Positions 1 through 12,510 of a stretch of 64,000 nucleotides of DNA are shown piece after piece. The position numbers and the translations under genes were made by a program. Where the stretch lies: NCBI RefSeq assembly GCF_032854445.1, contig NC_088303.1, positions 10,795,501 through 10,859,500 of the forward strand. Direction: 5' to 3'. The DNA is from Liolophura sinensis. Lineage: Eukaryota; Mollusca; Polyplacophora; Chitonida; Chitonidae. The stretch's first letter is position 1; every line of letters begins with the position of its first letter. The notes beneath the pieces are model-generated. The model was given only the letters and a program-made list of their open reading frames with translations. It was not told where the DNA came from and made no database searches.

Positions 1-212
1 TTCCTTTTGTGTTCAGCAGAGAATAATTGTCATACTGAGCAAAATATCGGTAAAATAACCTCAAAGCAAAGGTTTCTGTTGAAATCTGTCCTAGGAGAAA
101 GCCTCTTCACTTAACATTTTTTTTTTTTTTTTGAAGCTTTCCGAAGTCAACTGTGTCAGATTCATTGTGGTTGGAGTACTAGTAACTCTGTTGCACCTCT
201 TATTTGTCACAG

Positions 213-2414
213 GTGAGAAGAATGGTTGGGGCCATGCTCCAGTATGCCCAGGGTAATATTGACAGAGATTTCCTGCTCTCTACATTAAACCAGCCATCTG
301 GTAAAATGTGCAATTTTCTCCATCGCAAATCTGCGCCAGCGTATGGCCTTTACCTCAAGAGTGTGGAATACAATCCTTCAGGTAACTATTTGGAATCTGC
401 TGATGAAGGATACAGGACTGCACTGAATTACCTCCCTTAAGTACACTGTCCCATTAAAAAGGTGGGTTTTCTGGGGGTAAGTTGTGCTAAGGTGGGACCT
501 CAGAGAATGGCTAATGACAAGTTTCGGAGATAAAGCGGCATAAGATATTTGAAGACCTAGCTCTAAGACAGATTTTAAGTTTGTAAACTTATTTGGAAAG
601 CCCAGGATAAACATTATATATTTTTTAATCCATTCTTAGATGATTTTAAAATTCTGGCCTTTGTTAAATACAATAAACAGGATCTGCGAACTGTTAAGCT
701 GAGAAACATTTACTTCATTTAAGATCTCCCGACATTTCTGCGAGTCTTAAAGGCTGATATGTTTTGTAACATCCTGTTCCTTAGAAAATGTTTGTCATTG
801 TTGTGGCGTAACCTACATGCTGCATGCTCTAATAGACGAGGTCCCACTTCTTGTAGTTTCATGCCTCATAACCAATCTCGTGTTTTTTCATAGTAGCTGT
901 CGTGTAACAAGGGAGATAATTCAGAGCAGGCCTATTGACATTCAAGCAACAGTGACACATCCAGGTATCAGTGACATAGAAATAGGGGAAAAACATCCAG
1001 TTGCAAAGTATAAAATAGGATGAAACATCCATGACAAATGGACACATTGTAAGGCAGGGTACATGTACATTTAAGGCAGGCTACATGTACATTTTAAGGC
1101 AGGCCACATGTACATTGTGAGGCAGGCTAAATGTACATGGTGAGGCAGATTACATGTACACTGTAAGACAGGCTACATGTACATTGTGAGGCAGGCTACA
1201 TGTACATTGTGAGGCAGGCTACATGTACATGGTGAGGCAGGCTACATGTATATTGTGAGGCAGGCTACATGTACATTGTAAGGCAGGCTACAGGCAACAT
1301 GTACGTTGTGAGGCAGACTACATGTACATTGTGAGGCAGACTACATGTACATTGTGAGGCAGACTACATGTACACTGTAAGACAGGCTACATGTACATTG
1401 TGAGGCAGGCTACATGTACATTGTGAGGCAGGCTACATGTACATGGTGAGGCAGGCTACATGTATATTGTGAGGCAGGCTACATGTACATTGTGTGGCAG
1501 ACTACATGTACATTGTGAGGCAGGCTACATGTACATTGTAAGGCAGGCTACAGGCAACATGTACATTGTGAGGCAGACTACATGTACATTGTGAGGCAGG
1601 CTACATGTACATTGTGAGGCAGGCTACGTGTACATTGTGAGGCAGGCTACATGTACATTGTGAGGCAGGCTACGTGTATATTGTGAGGCAGGTTACATGT
1701 ACATTGTGAGGCAGGTTACATGTACATTGTGAGGCAAGCTACATGACATTTAATTCAGAGAGATTTTTACCTTTGTATTTTCCAGATCTGGAGTATCAGC
1801 TGCCAGCAGACTGCCGTTTTGATGAGGATATATCTGGACTGCGTGCTCACATAGGGCCCAAGAGGCGAGGGGATCAAGAGGTGCGGTCAAAGTCCATATT
1901 AGCAGAAACATACGCTACTCCCTGTGTGGAGTTTGATAAGAGTGGACACACATGTGAAACTAGTGCCAAGAACAGTTATGATGACAACAATGGACATACA
2001 TGTGAAACTAGTGCCAAGAACAGTCAAGATGACAACAATGGACACACATGTGAAACTAGTGCCAAGAACAGTCACGATGACAACAATGGACACACTTGTG
2101 AAACTAGTGCCAAGAACAGTCATGATGACAACAGTAGACACAGATGTGAAACGAGTGCCAACAACGGTCATGATGACAACAATGGACACAGAGGTGAAGC
2201 TAGTGCTAATACCACTCATGATGACAAAAAGGGACATACATGTGAAGTTAGTGCCAACAACGGTCATGATGACAACAGTGGACACAGAGGTGAAGCTAGT
2301 GCTAATACCACTCATGATGACAAAAAGGGACATACATGTGAAGTTAGTGGAAAGAACAGTCATGATAATCTGAACAATGGAAGAGGACAACAGATTTCAA
2401 CACAAATGAAATAA
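213..2414 (+). CDS. PUSL1: tRNA pseudouridine synthase-like (TruA family), last two exons
   Basis: Partial gene; earlier exons lie left of the window. Exons are 213-381 (after acceptor ttgtcacag, ending before donor gtaact) and 1786-2414 (after tttccag, TAA stop at 2412-2414). The phase-1 junction joins exactly, forming a GAT codon. The first exon encodes VRRMVGAM and APAYGLYLKSVEY, the C-terminal signature of TruA enzymes, which isomerise uridine to pseudouridine in tRNA. The ending GLYLKSV resembles PUSL1 more than PUS1 or PUS3. The second exon continues with DLEYQLPADCRFDEDISGL and then a hydrophilic tail of nine 16-residue repeats that I know from no TruA protein. The catalytic Asp is not in the window. 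The family call is firm; the PUSL1 assignment is inference from the C-terminus only. Confidence 0.75.
1047..1745. repeat. 23-bp minisatellite in the PUSL1-like intron
   Basis: About 30 head-to-tail copies of a unit near caggctacatgtacattgt plus gagg, with point variants and a few copies containing an extra caggcaac. The unit holds the overlapping palindromes TACATGTA and ATGTACAT. The array fills most of the intron and stops about 40 bp before the last exon. Confidence 0.95.
1944..2375 (+). repeat. Coding 48-bp minisatellite (nine 16-residue repeats)
   Basis: Nine 48-bp units lie inside the last exon of the PUSL1-like gene. The first four follow GHTCETSAKNSHDDNN closely. Later copies drift to GHRGEASANTTHDDKK, and a two-unit (96-bp) block is itself duplicated. 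Period 48 preserves the frame. The encoded tail is rich in His, Asp and Asn, with one Cys in many units, and is probably disordered. Confidence 0.95.
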
Positions 2415-2437
2415 TATTATCATCAGGAAATCATCCA

Positions 2438-2443
2438 AATAAA
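2438..2443 (+). terminator. Poly(A) signal of the PUSL1-like gene
   Basis: AATAAA lies 24 bp after the TAA stop, with a T-rich stretch downstream. Confidence 0.6.
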
Positions 2444-2689
2444 ATGTTGTTTGTATTTTTAAATAGAGCAAGAACTATTGTACTATTTATGTAATAGTAT
2501 ATAATATATATATCTAAGAGTGAAACCTGAATTGGTTTGGTGTTTTGTAATTATGCCCACAGCCCCAGTTAAAACATTGGGAAGAGAGACACATAATGTA
2601 ACAGTTCCACCAGTATTTGTATGTGTGCACACGAATCTTGTCCAGGTCATATATGACTCCCCATTCACACAAACAAAGTTAAGCGCCTT

Positions 2690-2870
2690 TAAGTCTGAAA
2701 GTGGCTTTGAGCCAGTTTGACGTCGCTCGTGTGAACGCAAAGCAGGGGGCATTTAATCCAGTTTATTTGCCCCTGCTGGCGACGTGGCTTTAATCCAGTT
2801 TCAGGACTTGAGTAGGCTTATTAGTAGTGTGAACAGTACTGGATTAAATGCCCCGGATACCTGGAGGCGG
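2690..2870. repeat. Nested inverted repeats (foldback remnant)
   Basis: The segment gggggcatttaatccagt near 2745 is matched in inverse by actggattaaatgcccc near 2840. A second inverted pair (gacgtcgc with gcaggg, against ccctgc with gcgacgtgg) nests inside it. Probably a small non-autonomous transposon; no coding content seen. Confidence 0.45.
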
Positions 2871-3486
2871 GGATGAAGTTACAATTACTAAACCGGTACC
2901 AGAATGTGTGGGGGACCAGAAGTGGGGGACCAGAAGTGTGCCGAGGGCGCACTCTGCCAAGCCCATGCCGTCAATCACGACAGCACAACGCCAGTAAGTG
3001 TGCCTACGGCGCTCTTTGTCTAGTCTGCTCCGTGAAATACGCTGCCAAGGGGTGTGCAGACAGGGCACTGACAAGAGCATAACACCAGAAAGTTTACAGA
3101 AGCACTAGCTATGTTTTAAACCGCCCGCACGGACAATGCAACAGTTCCAGTTGTTAAATCCAAACTTTAAATAAAATAGAAAAAAGAAAACGGTCATCAA
3201 ACAATTTTAATGTAAGAATTTTGTTAAATTAGTTTTAAGCTTTCAAATGTCTGTATGTATGTATGTATGCTTGGGATTTAATGTCGTAAAACATTCAATG
3301 TATTGAACATTGTAAGGGTAGTGGCAAGTTGTGACAATAAACTTCCGTGTTAGTCCAAATGACGTCTCAAGGAATTCTCCTGTTTCTAATTAGCTGGATC
3401 CGTGGACAATAAACTGCGGGTGGAGCAAACGGTTTCCCCTGTTGTGTTGGGAGTTGTTGTTGTCTGTCACTTCATTATAGTCACAG

Positions 3487-3890
3487 GCAATTCAGATTTG
3501 TTTGGCTTGGATTCTGGCTCATATTAGCATAGAGGGAAACGAGAACACAGACAAGACTGCTAATCAAGCACTGATATTCAATGACATTTCAGGTTCATAC
3601 TCGTTGTCTTGCAAGGAGGTGTTCATTGAAGCCATGCCCTACTTTGAGTCACTCTGGCAAGTTGAATGGAACACGAGTAATAACGATCGTTTCTTCTTTC
3701 AGTATCAGTCATCTGTTTTAGCTCCACGACGATATGATGTTTTGTTTTTTTAGATTGATGTCGGGTGTTTTACTGTTAATATGCCACCTTTTCAGAATTA
3801 ATAAACATCCTACTGGACGATGTGATGTCTGTGATGTGGATGAAATTCATGATGCCCTCGGTATCACGCTGCTAGGACTCAAATGTATAT
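3487..3890 (+). pseudogene. Non-LTR retrotransposon RNase H / 3' remnant
   Basis: The frame from about 3487 to 3753 gives AWILAHISIEGNENTDKTAN, matching the WxPxHxGIxGNExAD core of the RNase H domain of Jockey/R1-type retrotransposons, then a degraded WQVEW segment. After an in-frame TAG in a T-run the +1 frame continues as RLMSGVLLLICHLFRI and a CDVCDVDE Cys motif, the usual terminal part of these polyproteins. The frameshift and missing upstream domains show it is dead. Confidence 0.75.
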
Positions 3891-5513
3891 AAAACAATCA
3901 TTTAGGCCATTTTTCTGCTCAGTTTAAAAGCTATACTCTGTCCTCGACAGAGCAAAGGTAAGGTGTTTAATGAGGTTGCCAAATTCTAAGTGAATTCGAG
4001 AAGGTTTTGATTTTCTTAGAAGTTTGTACTTTTAGGTTAACAGCTTCATGGATATGAAGTGGTTTGTTTTGATGTATTACAGTGTAGCGTGCATCATCGC
4101 TGTTTGAACTTGGAAAACGCCAAATATTCAAATTCACTCACAACTCTGGATGGACATGCAGTCAGTACACGAAACGCATACACACATGGAATGTAAAACA
4201 CTTAGCATTTAGAGAACGTGCTGCTGCAAAAATATGCCACGTGGGAGTTTATGGTAGCAACAGGTCACCATAGAATCAAATATTTTAAACCTTTGTAATT
4301 GACGGGAAAATACTGTAAAAAAAGAAAATAATAAACTACTTTCTTTAACAGATTTTGATGGCCTTTCTTTTGATGTAAACTTCCTGATTACATATATTGG
4401 TCTTATCCACCTTACTGAAGAGCAGCACTCTCCATGTATAGACTGGAAAAAAGATGACAACGGTGTTTTCTCTCAATATTTTATATTTTCAGCTTGGGGA
4501 TTTCAACAACATAACATAGTTTGACATTTAACGCAGAAAGTCATGTAAAATTGAATTGAAAACTTTCGAAAATCAGTAATTACATCCTCCTCAATCCGAC
4601 AAGATGTTGGAACAGCTAACCAGCATTTTGATAACTTCCAATTACTCATGCATTCTGTGTAGGCCACATTTGTCTTGTAGTGCAGTACAAACGTGCATGT
4701 TCAATACCAAATTAAATACAGTTTTGAAACTTTGTACAGGGTTATTAACCCGGCAAATGAGAGAATGAAATCAGAAGTGACGGTTGAATTAAGATCGCTG
4801 CTGTGTCGTTAATTGAATCTGGCCACTATGTAAAATACAGAAGCTACAAGTATACTAAATACGTTATTACCAACGGTGAGCTACAAGTACACGTAAATGT
4901 GTACATAGCTTAATATGTACACATAGGTATATACTTGTCCATTTAACACGACATGAAACGTTTATCGGTTTTAAACTTGAGTTCAGGAATTGTAGGCCTT
5001 CTCGTGACCGCATACACGCAGCCTGGTACTTAAATCACATATTATTGTTCACATTAGACATGTTGAATTTTGTTAAGCACTGAAAACTATAATTAGGTCA
5101 AAATAATAGTAACATGATGGCGAAACAGTGAAGCAATGGCTTGTATTGCAGATATTATGCTGGGTATTGCGAGTGTCAAACTTAACAACTTGTAGCTATT
5201 GACAAACTTCAGGGGACAGCGCTATCAAACATCTATGGCGTCCTGGAACCATCAGGTCGCACGAGATTCTTCGATAAAGAAAATAAATAACTCCAATATT
5301 TTAGACGTATTAACAATTGAACGTATCAATTCAAAATGTCATGGATTGTCTCCCGTAAACTTCATTTTACACCATCCAGGATTCTCATCTTTTGTGTCTC
5401 TTTTGTAAAATGAACACAAGTGTGCAGTTTTCAGCCCCGTTGTAATATGGCTTTGGGGAAAAGTCACTGCTTGATGCCGTAAAGCTACGTCCATACAACA
5501 GGTGGCATGTCAA
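3891..5513. other. Intergenic, no recognised gene
   Basis: AT-rich DNA with only short unsupported reading frames (for example 69 codons at 5199-5408). It separates the retrotransposon remnant from the 3' end of the PDZ gene. No poly(A) hexamer for the PDZ gene was seen close to its stop. Confidence 0.5.
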
Positions 5514-8500
5514 TCACTGCGGCTGTCCATAAGCTCTCTGGATGGACACACCCTGTGCGTTTAGGTATTGGGTACGATTCTGGCGCTTCCGGTCAAATAT
5601 CGAGGACGGTCTGGGACCTGCCACAAAAAATATCATCATATGCAATTACGCCACAAATATAACCGGTATGTAGCAAACTAAATACATTTAGTGCATTGAT
5701 TCATTGGTTTTTAACGCAGTGCTGGAGAGTATTTCACTTATACACTTATCAATGGTATATGTACGTACGATTTAACCATTGGCCTGTGGCAATTAACTTA
5801 TGAACTTGCCAACGTGATGATCAGATAATATTTTCACGTCGGAAGCAGTTTTAAATTCCAGACCTCACTCCGCTTCCCGGCTTCCTCTTATCATAATGCT
5901 GTCCGCCGTGATATAAGTGAAATATTCTTGAGTACGGCGTAAAACACCAATGAAATAAAACTGATAAATCATTCCGCTTATGTTTGGTCATGCGCGTGAG
6001 AAACAACTTCATTCCAAAGCTGCATTGTCCATGGTGCTTTCATACAGACCACAGCACCCGTTTGCAAAATCAACTGGCATTTCAAGAAAGACTAACGGTG
6101 GTTATCCTTTCGTTTCTACTCCATTTCAGGTCCAATCCATAATATGCATTTTTCTCTTTTGTGACGCTGCAATAGATGTACACTCCGTCATAAACTGCAA
6201 ACTGAAGCAAAATAGAAATATCACAAGGATGAACACTCTCCAGATTAAAAGCAAAGCCTACCTTTGTCTCCCTCAGATTGGCCTAACTCGTCCTTCAGAA
6301 CCGTGAACGTCTTGGACTCAACCGGCCTGAATTCTGCTCCCTCCTCGTTCATGTGGATTGTACTTTCTTCAATGACCTCCACATTGCCAGGGGGAGGCAA
6401 CTTCGCCGAAGCTGTCCTTACGTCTACCGCATCTCTGTCAACAATTCGATTAATTATAATTTTCGTTTAGTTTTGTGTTCATTTAGCAACCTGCGGATGG
6501 TCGTGGGTTTCCACCGGGCTATGCCCAGTTTCCTCCCACCAGGCAATGCTCGGTTTCCTCCCACCATAATGCTGGCCGCCGTTGTATAAGTGAAATATTC
6601 TTGAGTACGGTGTAAAACACCAATCAAATAAATAAATAAATACCACGTTGCCACTTTACTTGATGAGTACTCTCCTATAGCTTGTAATATAAAATCATGC
6701 TGTAGAAAGTGTTTTTTATCGTATTGTTTCTCATGACGTAAATCATCAACGAAATAACTAAATAAATAAATCAATCAAAATAAAGGCCTATACATGTACA
6801 ACATACAAAGAGGATGTGGATGAGTTAAGAATGAAGCAAACCTACCTTTGAACTGTAATGAGAAACTCGTTGCCAGCCCTGTTCATTTCGCCTTTCGCCG
6901 CATCGTGGGTATACCCCATCACACTCGTCTCGGCGATTTTGATCACAGCGTCCCCGGGCCTCAGTCCTGCTCCCTCCGCCCTGCCTTTAGGGGATACCTG
7001 TCAATGTGGCGCAGTGAGTCTCGGGATTCATCAATGACATCATCGGGAGGAGGGGGTGGGGATATGTGCATTGGCAAGTTATTTAAAAAGGTTAAATATA
7101 TTGATTAATTGACTGATTGTCTTGTCTACTCTTCACATGGTGTTGTCCTTATTTAGGCTATGCTCACACAAATACGATATAGGGGCCTACAGATGGCTAA
7201 ATGAGTCAGTTGTCTGACTGCAGAAACAAAACATGTACATGCACAGAAGCTGTTTAATTAACTGATTGTTTGCCAGCATATTTTTATCGCCACAATATCA
7301 CCGACGAACGCGCATGAGCTAAATGGTTGATTTTTATAAATTCTGTTTACGCCGTAGCCTACTCAATATTTCACTTATGCGACGGCGGCCAGCAGAATGG
7401 TGGGAGGAAACTGGACAGAATCTATGCGTCGAAACAGACATTCGTATACCAGCCAACCAGTAAGGGCGTTCCGGGTCAATAATCACAAGGCCAATTCCCA
7501 AAACTACTTTTAACACAAACTACCAAGGAACTAAGAAAGTACGAAATACGACGGCATCATACAAAGAGAAACAGTCAACAGTTTCCAGTGCTGTGGGATA
7601 GACGCAAGGTGAGAGGCTCCGTTGTCCTGCTAGATTTGAATATCCGACTCCGGTAGTTATCTCATAATGTCTGACTTGTCACAATATAAAAATGTTAAAC
7701 TGATTAATGTAACATACTCAAAAAGCCAGAAAAGCAGAAGTACACATGATGTATGTGTGGTGGAATGTGCAAAATAGACGTTGTATTGTACATCGTATGT
7801 CCAGCTATACTCGTCGTGAGATAAAGTCACATGTTATAAACCGAACCTGCATCACTGACGGCCCTGTGGAACCAAGATTTGCAATGCATTTCTCCACTTT
7901 TCAATTTCGGTGTCAATGTTTGAAAAGCATCAATGGTGTACTGTCGATTCTTAACGATTCTTGCTACTTTCCTGAATGTCTACTGAATCTCACTATGTGG
8001 ATAATCACAAGCAGCATTCACGCTTTTATATAGGCCTACATTTCAAAGACTTCACAAGGAGCACATCTTTTCTATTATCTAATGGATGGAGTTGCCATTG
8101 ACTTGTTGCTTCGTCATGCAATGGAAACAATAGTACGTGTTCGTTAATCCTATCTTACGTAAATATCACTGTTACTATGTCAAAACCAAGTCCTTGCTGC
8201 CTCCTCATCGAAACGTACGAGGGCTACCTCAATCTTGATAGCTTTTGCACTTATCGAACACCATTATAATTACTATTCCCAGTCATTAAAGTCAGCCGCT
8301 GGGTTGTTTGCACTGCCTAGGAGTTTTTATACCATTTTTCTCGCGCGCATGGCGACTTCCTGATGTTATGGTGTGAAACTGGATGTGATGGAGCGTTTCA
8401 GTAACAGCAGAACTGGTGATCGACAACGTCGGATAGGAAACACCCGAATAAACATCTCTGTGAAAAGCCTACAAACATTCGTTACGATTATGGGTTTGTT

Positions 8501-10766
8501 GAATGGCCGCAGTCGGCTTCGTCATACCATGAGTTAGAATAAAAATCCTAACCAAATTAAATGATACTATGGCTGAATATTTTACCGGTTATGTGTGATT
8601 CAACACCAATTGTATCACACTGTCGTTGTCGACTTCTTGTGACTCGTTTCACCTAACGGTTCTCGTCTTTATACACATGTTTCCATGACACTAACGTGGA
8701 AGACATTTCTTTATTTATTTGATTGGTGTTTTACGCAGTACTCAAGATTATTTCACTCATACGACGACGTCCACAGTTATAATACGTGTGAGGAAACCGG
8801 GCATATCTTGGGGGAACCCACAACCATCCGCAGCTTGCTATCAGATCTTTTCTCGTGAGGCCAGAGAGGTAGCTCCGGAACATATAATTGGAACAAAACT
8901 TTCCAAGATTATATGCTACATGTACTCATATCTAACCTGTGTAGTTATAAGAAAAGGTATACATATATATACGTATGTCACACACTACAAGAAACTCGTG
9001 GCAACTGTGACGAGCTTACTTTAATTTGTGTAAACAGACAATTGGCGTTTCAAGAAATTGAGAGCATGCAGCAACGGATATAAACACTGCCAGGTGTCAG
9101 AGCATGCGCACGCCTTGGTGGCTGATCTCCAGTTACAGCCCAAAATAGGCACATGCAAAAACCGTAGAGCTGCCGGCCATGCAGGTTGTCTGGCGATGAA
9201 CACATCTTCAGCGACGTACTATATAGGCTAGCAGATAGATATACCTGTATCTGATATTTTAACTTCTGTCACACAAATCTGTAAGATTGCGGCAATGCCA
9301 ACAGCAAAAATCGCTTTACAAACATTATTAATATGATTACAAATATCTTAAACAGTGGTTCTTGGTTTCCCCTCCCAAAGTTATATATATTCCAAAATTT
9401 GTTCCTCACGTACCCAAGGCCAGATTTTCCGTCGGCGCGGGAACATGAAAGGAATTAAGGATTGCTCGGGTGCACGTACATATATGTTACCTTATTAAGT
9501 TCACATATATTCTACGATGTATTACTATATACTATTAGAATATATAAAATAACTTACTAATATCGCTGACTACAAAATTCGCAAAATAAACTGAATGAAT
9601 TTTTATATGATAAACGGGCCACAATGAATGTCACCATTAGTGTGATTCGTGTTTCTAACAAAGTTTCTTCAAATGAAGGTCAACTTTCCAGAAAGATAGC
9701 ATATACTGTTTGTGTTTATCCGGATTACATTGGACTCATCAAAGAAGACACCTAATATATTATATATTATATACCATTTCAAACGATTGCCTAAATATGT
9801 ATCACTGGGACAGCATTATATACTACGCCTGTCCGAATGTTTGTCTGTCTGCCCGTCAAATCATTATCCTAACTTTTAACATGGGCTAGCTTTTAATTTC
9901 GCTGTGGGCCTTGGTGTAAGGCGACACTGATCTTATGCATCTTTTTTAGACAGATCTGCACCTAGGGATTAAAATCGAGAATATTCGAAACCAAAGAATA
10001 CTTATAATGGTTTGTAATCTCTACCGCCTTAACACATGTTAATTACCTTTCCCATACGAGTGAGCGTCGCTGGTGGAACATCCCCTATAGGCCTACTGCG
10101 AGGCTTAGATTTTGCTTATACCCAGACATGCATGAGCTGGGTAGTTTACGTGCATGTTTACAACGTGAAGTGAGAATGCCAAGGTTTTCGTGTCGTGCTG
10201 ACCTTCAGTGACAAGGAACCGTTGAACTTCACAATTCAGCTTTACTACTCCCTTTATGTCAACAACAGTTGAAGTTTTCTCCACTGTGAACTTCTGCTAA
10301 CAGGGTTTACCCGTGTGCTGGTCTCTACCTTACAAGCTATGACTGCCTCGTAAGGCCGACATGACGCATATCCACGTATCTTAGATGACATATACAGTGG
10401 CATGCACACATATATACATGTAGGCCTACCTGTGCACGCACCCACAGACCCATACAATGAGTTATTTGTTTCATTTATGTTTCGTGGGATCATTTGAGTT
10501 CATCTGAAGAAAATCATCTACCCAATTACATAACCATTTCCTCACTAAAGACAGAATTACGTACATGTATGTAGATGGGCTACGGTACACGTACGTGGAT
10601 GGGCTACGGCACACGTATGTGGATGGGCTACGGTACATGTACGTGGATGGGCTACGGTACATGTACGTGGATGGGCTACTGTATATGTACGTGGACGGGC
10701 TACGCAGTGGGTTAAATCTGTCTTTTCAGTCAAACTTCGGGACGCAGAAGCTGTATTCTGACTTTA

Positions 10767-10819
<53 letters not shown>

Positions 10820-11409
10820 TTAGCCCGTTCACCTGGAATTGCCTATAGTCTATGTGCATGTAAATCAAACAGAACGCAACAACTTCGTACAGCGATTCTT
10901 TTTTTCCCTCAAGTTCTAACATAACTGTTGCTGAACTCTTGCAACATCATACACTGTCTATAGGCCTACGTACTTGCAGTACCTAATACAAAGACTGAAT
11001 AAAAAGGAAGGCACATTCATCTCTTCTTGCACAGAGCATATCAGATAAATATACTGTGTACCGTGTACTGTATTCACCTAAGATGTATATGTGTGGTAGT
11101 ATATACCATTTGTGAGAAAATATTCTCATTGGGCCTATTGGGACACTGTATATCTATATATTTTACTCTATACAATGTTTAGTTGGTGAACTTTCTAGAA
11201 ACACTACGGTACAGGCCCGCATATATCTTTCAACATTTTGAACCAGCTCCTGACATTCTATACAACTATTCTGTTCCCTACTAATGCCTTACCTGTGCAA
11301 TGTACAGAGGCAATCCTTGATCCGACCCACCCTGCATTTTGAACCCCCATGGCTGGCTAGAATCGAAACGACTTAAACGAAGCTGGACTAGTTGACCGGA
11401 GTCCGACAT
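5514..11409 (-). CDS. PDZ-domain protein of PDLIM/Zasp type, LIM-less (181 aa)
   Basis: Four coding exons on the minus strand: 11293-11409, 6846-6997, 6262-6434 and 5514-5617. All have GT..AG borders and compatible phases (0, 2, 1), 546 bp with the TGA at 5514-5516. Exon 1 starts ATG in ACCAAAATG and holds the carboxylate-binding loop as PWGFKMQGG. Exon 2 has GLRPGDAVIKIAETSV and AGNEFLITVQ, the PDLIM/Enigma/Zasp type of PDZ (residues 5-90). Exon 3 encodes an acidic linker, and exon 4 ends IFDRKRQNRTQYLNAQGVSI...YGQPQ. Relatives anchor alpha-actinin at Z-discs and actin bundles. No LIM domain or clear Zasp motif is seen before the next gene on the left, so it is a Zasp66-like short protein or a short isoform. 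Intron 1 (4.3 kb) holds SINEs and minisatellites. Confidence 0.85.
5885..5962 (+). mobile_element. SINE 3' fragment
   Basis: Contains ataagtgaaatattcttgag and tacggcgtaaaacacc, the 3' body of the tRNA-derived SINE described at 24577-24855, in forward orientation and 5' truncated. Confidence 0.7.
6485..6641 (+). mobile_element. SINE 3' half with AAAT tail
   Basis: Forward copy from the body (acctgcggatggtcgtgggt) to the (AAAT)n tail. It has a local duplication of the segment containing gtttcctcccacc. It sits in PDZ intron 2. Confidence 0.85.
7338..7422 (-). mobile_element. SINE fragment
   Basis: Reverse copy of the SINE body (cacttatgcgacggcggcca), truncated at both ends. It abuts a different dispersed repeat at 7425-7580. 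Confidence 0.6.
7425..7580 (-). repeat. Dispersed repeat shared with 62575-62765
   Basis: On the minus strand it carries tttcgtactttcttagttcc and ggtatacgaatgtctgtttc, highly similar over about 110 bp to the plus strand at 62628-62755. At 62 kb it directly follows a reverse transcriptase remnant, so it may be the 3' region of the same retroelement. Confidence 0.7.
8709..8875 (-). mobile_element. SINE copy, diverged
   Basis: Reverse copy beginning tttatttatttgattggtgt, diverged through the body and lacking the tRNA-like head. Located in PDZ intron 1. Confidence 0.7.
10568..10709. repeat. 24-bp minisatellite
   Basis: Six copies of tacgtggatgggctacggta plus catg. It reads as YVDGLRYM repeats in one frame, but nothing else supports coding. 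It lies in PDZ intron 1. Confidence 0.9.
10770..10815. repeat. (TA)n microsatellite
   Basis: About 23 TA dinucleotides. Confidence 0.95.
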
Positions 11410-11485
11410 TTTGGTGAAGTTAACGGCTGACGTTTGGTGGGCACAGTGCTGCAGCTATCCCTGTAGGGTTACTGTTAAGAGTGGG

Positions 11486-11493
11486 CTATATAG
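11486..11493 (-). promoter_or_regulatory. TATA-like sequence upstream of the PDZ gene
   Basis: CTATATAG lies 77 bp upstream of the PDZ start codon. The spacing is plausible for a TATA element with a short leader, but similar sequences are common in this AT-rich DNA. Confidence 0.25.
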
Positions 11494-12061
11494 GCTATAA
11501 TGTTGCGGGGATGCGCGCACCTAGCTCACCGCCCTGCCCGCATGACGCATTGAGGTGCTTCATGTACCTATACACCTACATCTCAAGAGGGTGCCGAGTG
11601 GGGTACGCGCAGTGTGATAAGACATGAAGCTGACAGACAACTGGACAAATGGGATATTGAGTACGTCATACCAGGAGGCCTATATACCGACATACGCTAA
11701 CATTCTCCATATTCCCGTGGTACGTTTTCGTTAAATGCCTATGGAATAAATTTTAGTTACCGGTGTACTAGCAAAGAGGATCAAAACTCAGCTGACTTAC
11801 AGATGGTCAGTTAGAATGCCAAAATACTGAGCCAAAGGCTGCCTTAGGATACACGTGCACTTTACTCAGGACCCAAACATGAATTATCCTTCTGGTCATA
11901 GGCAACATATACCCACACAGAGATACAGCACATATTGTGTATATCCAGACGAGTTGATTCAACTTCTTTTCGCGAATCCAACTCTCGCTATGTATACATA
12001 TATAATGTAAAATGTATATAACACGTTTCTCGCTTATGTTTAAGCTGTGGTTTAAGTCGAG

Positions 12062-12245
12062 AAGTCACCAACGCTGTCGCTGTGAGTTCAAGTCCAGCTC
12101 TTGCTGGTTTCCTCTCCGGCCGTATGTGGGAAGGTCTGTCAGTAGTTTGCGGATGATCATGGGTTTCCCCAGTGCTCTTCCCGGTGCCAGTTGTACATAT
12201 GTAAGTGAAATTTTCATGAGTACGGCGTAAAACACCAATTATAGA
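12062..12245 (+). mobile_element. SINE, near-complete forward copy
   Basis: Includes the B-box-containing gtgagttcaagtccagctct and the terminal tacggcgtaaaacaccaat. The first part of the tRNA-like head and part of the body are lost. Confidence 0.8.
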
Positions 12246-12384
12246 AATGAACAAATAAGTCAAGATGATTGTTAGGTATCTGCATGGCGAAAGCTTGTTC
12301 TTTCAGTCTGGACGCAATCTTAGATTAATGAAGACAACCCGTCTTCCATCAATATAATACGTAGTGCGCATCTTTAAGTCACAT

Positions 12385-12510
12385 GTGGAAAAGTTCGTCA
12401 GTAACATGCCGAAAGTCGCTTGTTTATGCCGGACACACTGGTTTCCTCCAACCATAACAGTGAAACATTCTTGAGTACGGCGTTAAGCAACAATCAAACA
12501 AATGAATATG
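12385..12510 (+). mobile_element. SINE 3' fragment, diverged
   Basis: Contains gaaacattcttgagtacggc and a poor A-rich tail, forward orientation. Confidence 0.6.

Noticed and set aside
1899-2390. 163-codon minus-strand frame and 149-codon +1 frame over the PUSL1-like tail
   Set aside because: Shadows of the coding 48-bp repeat; the real frame is fixed by the splice junction at 1786.
10565-10924. 119-codon frame with YVDGLRYM repeats followed by YIYIYI
   Set aside because: Made of the 24-bp minisatellite and the (TA)n run; no other support.
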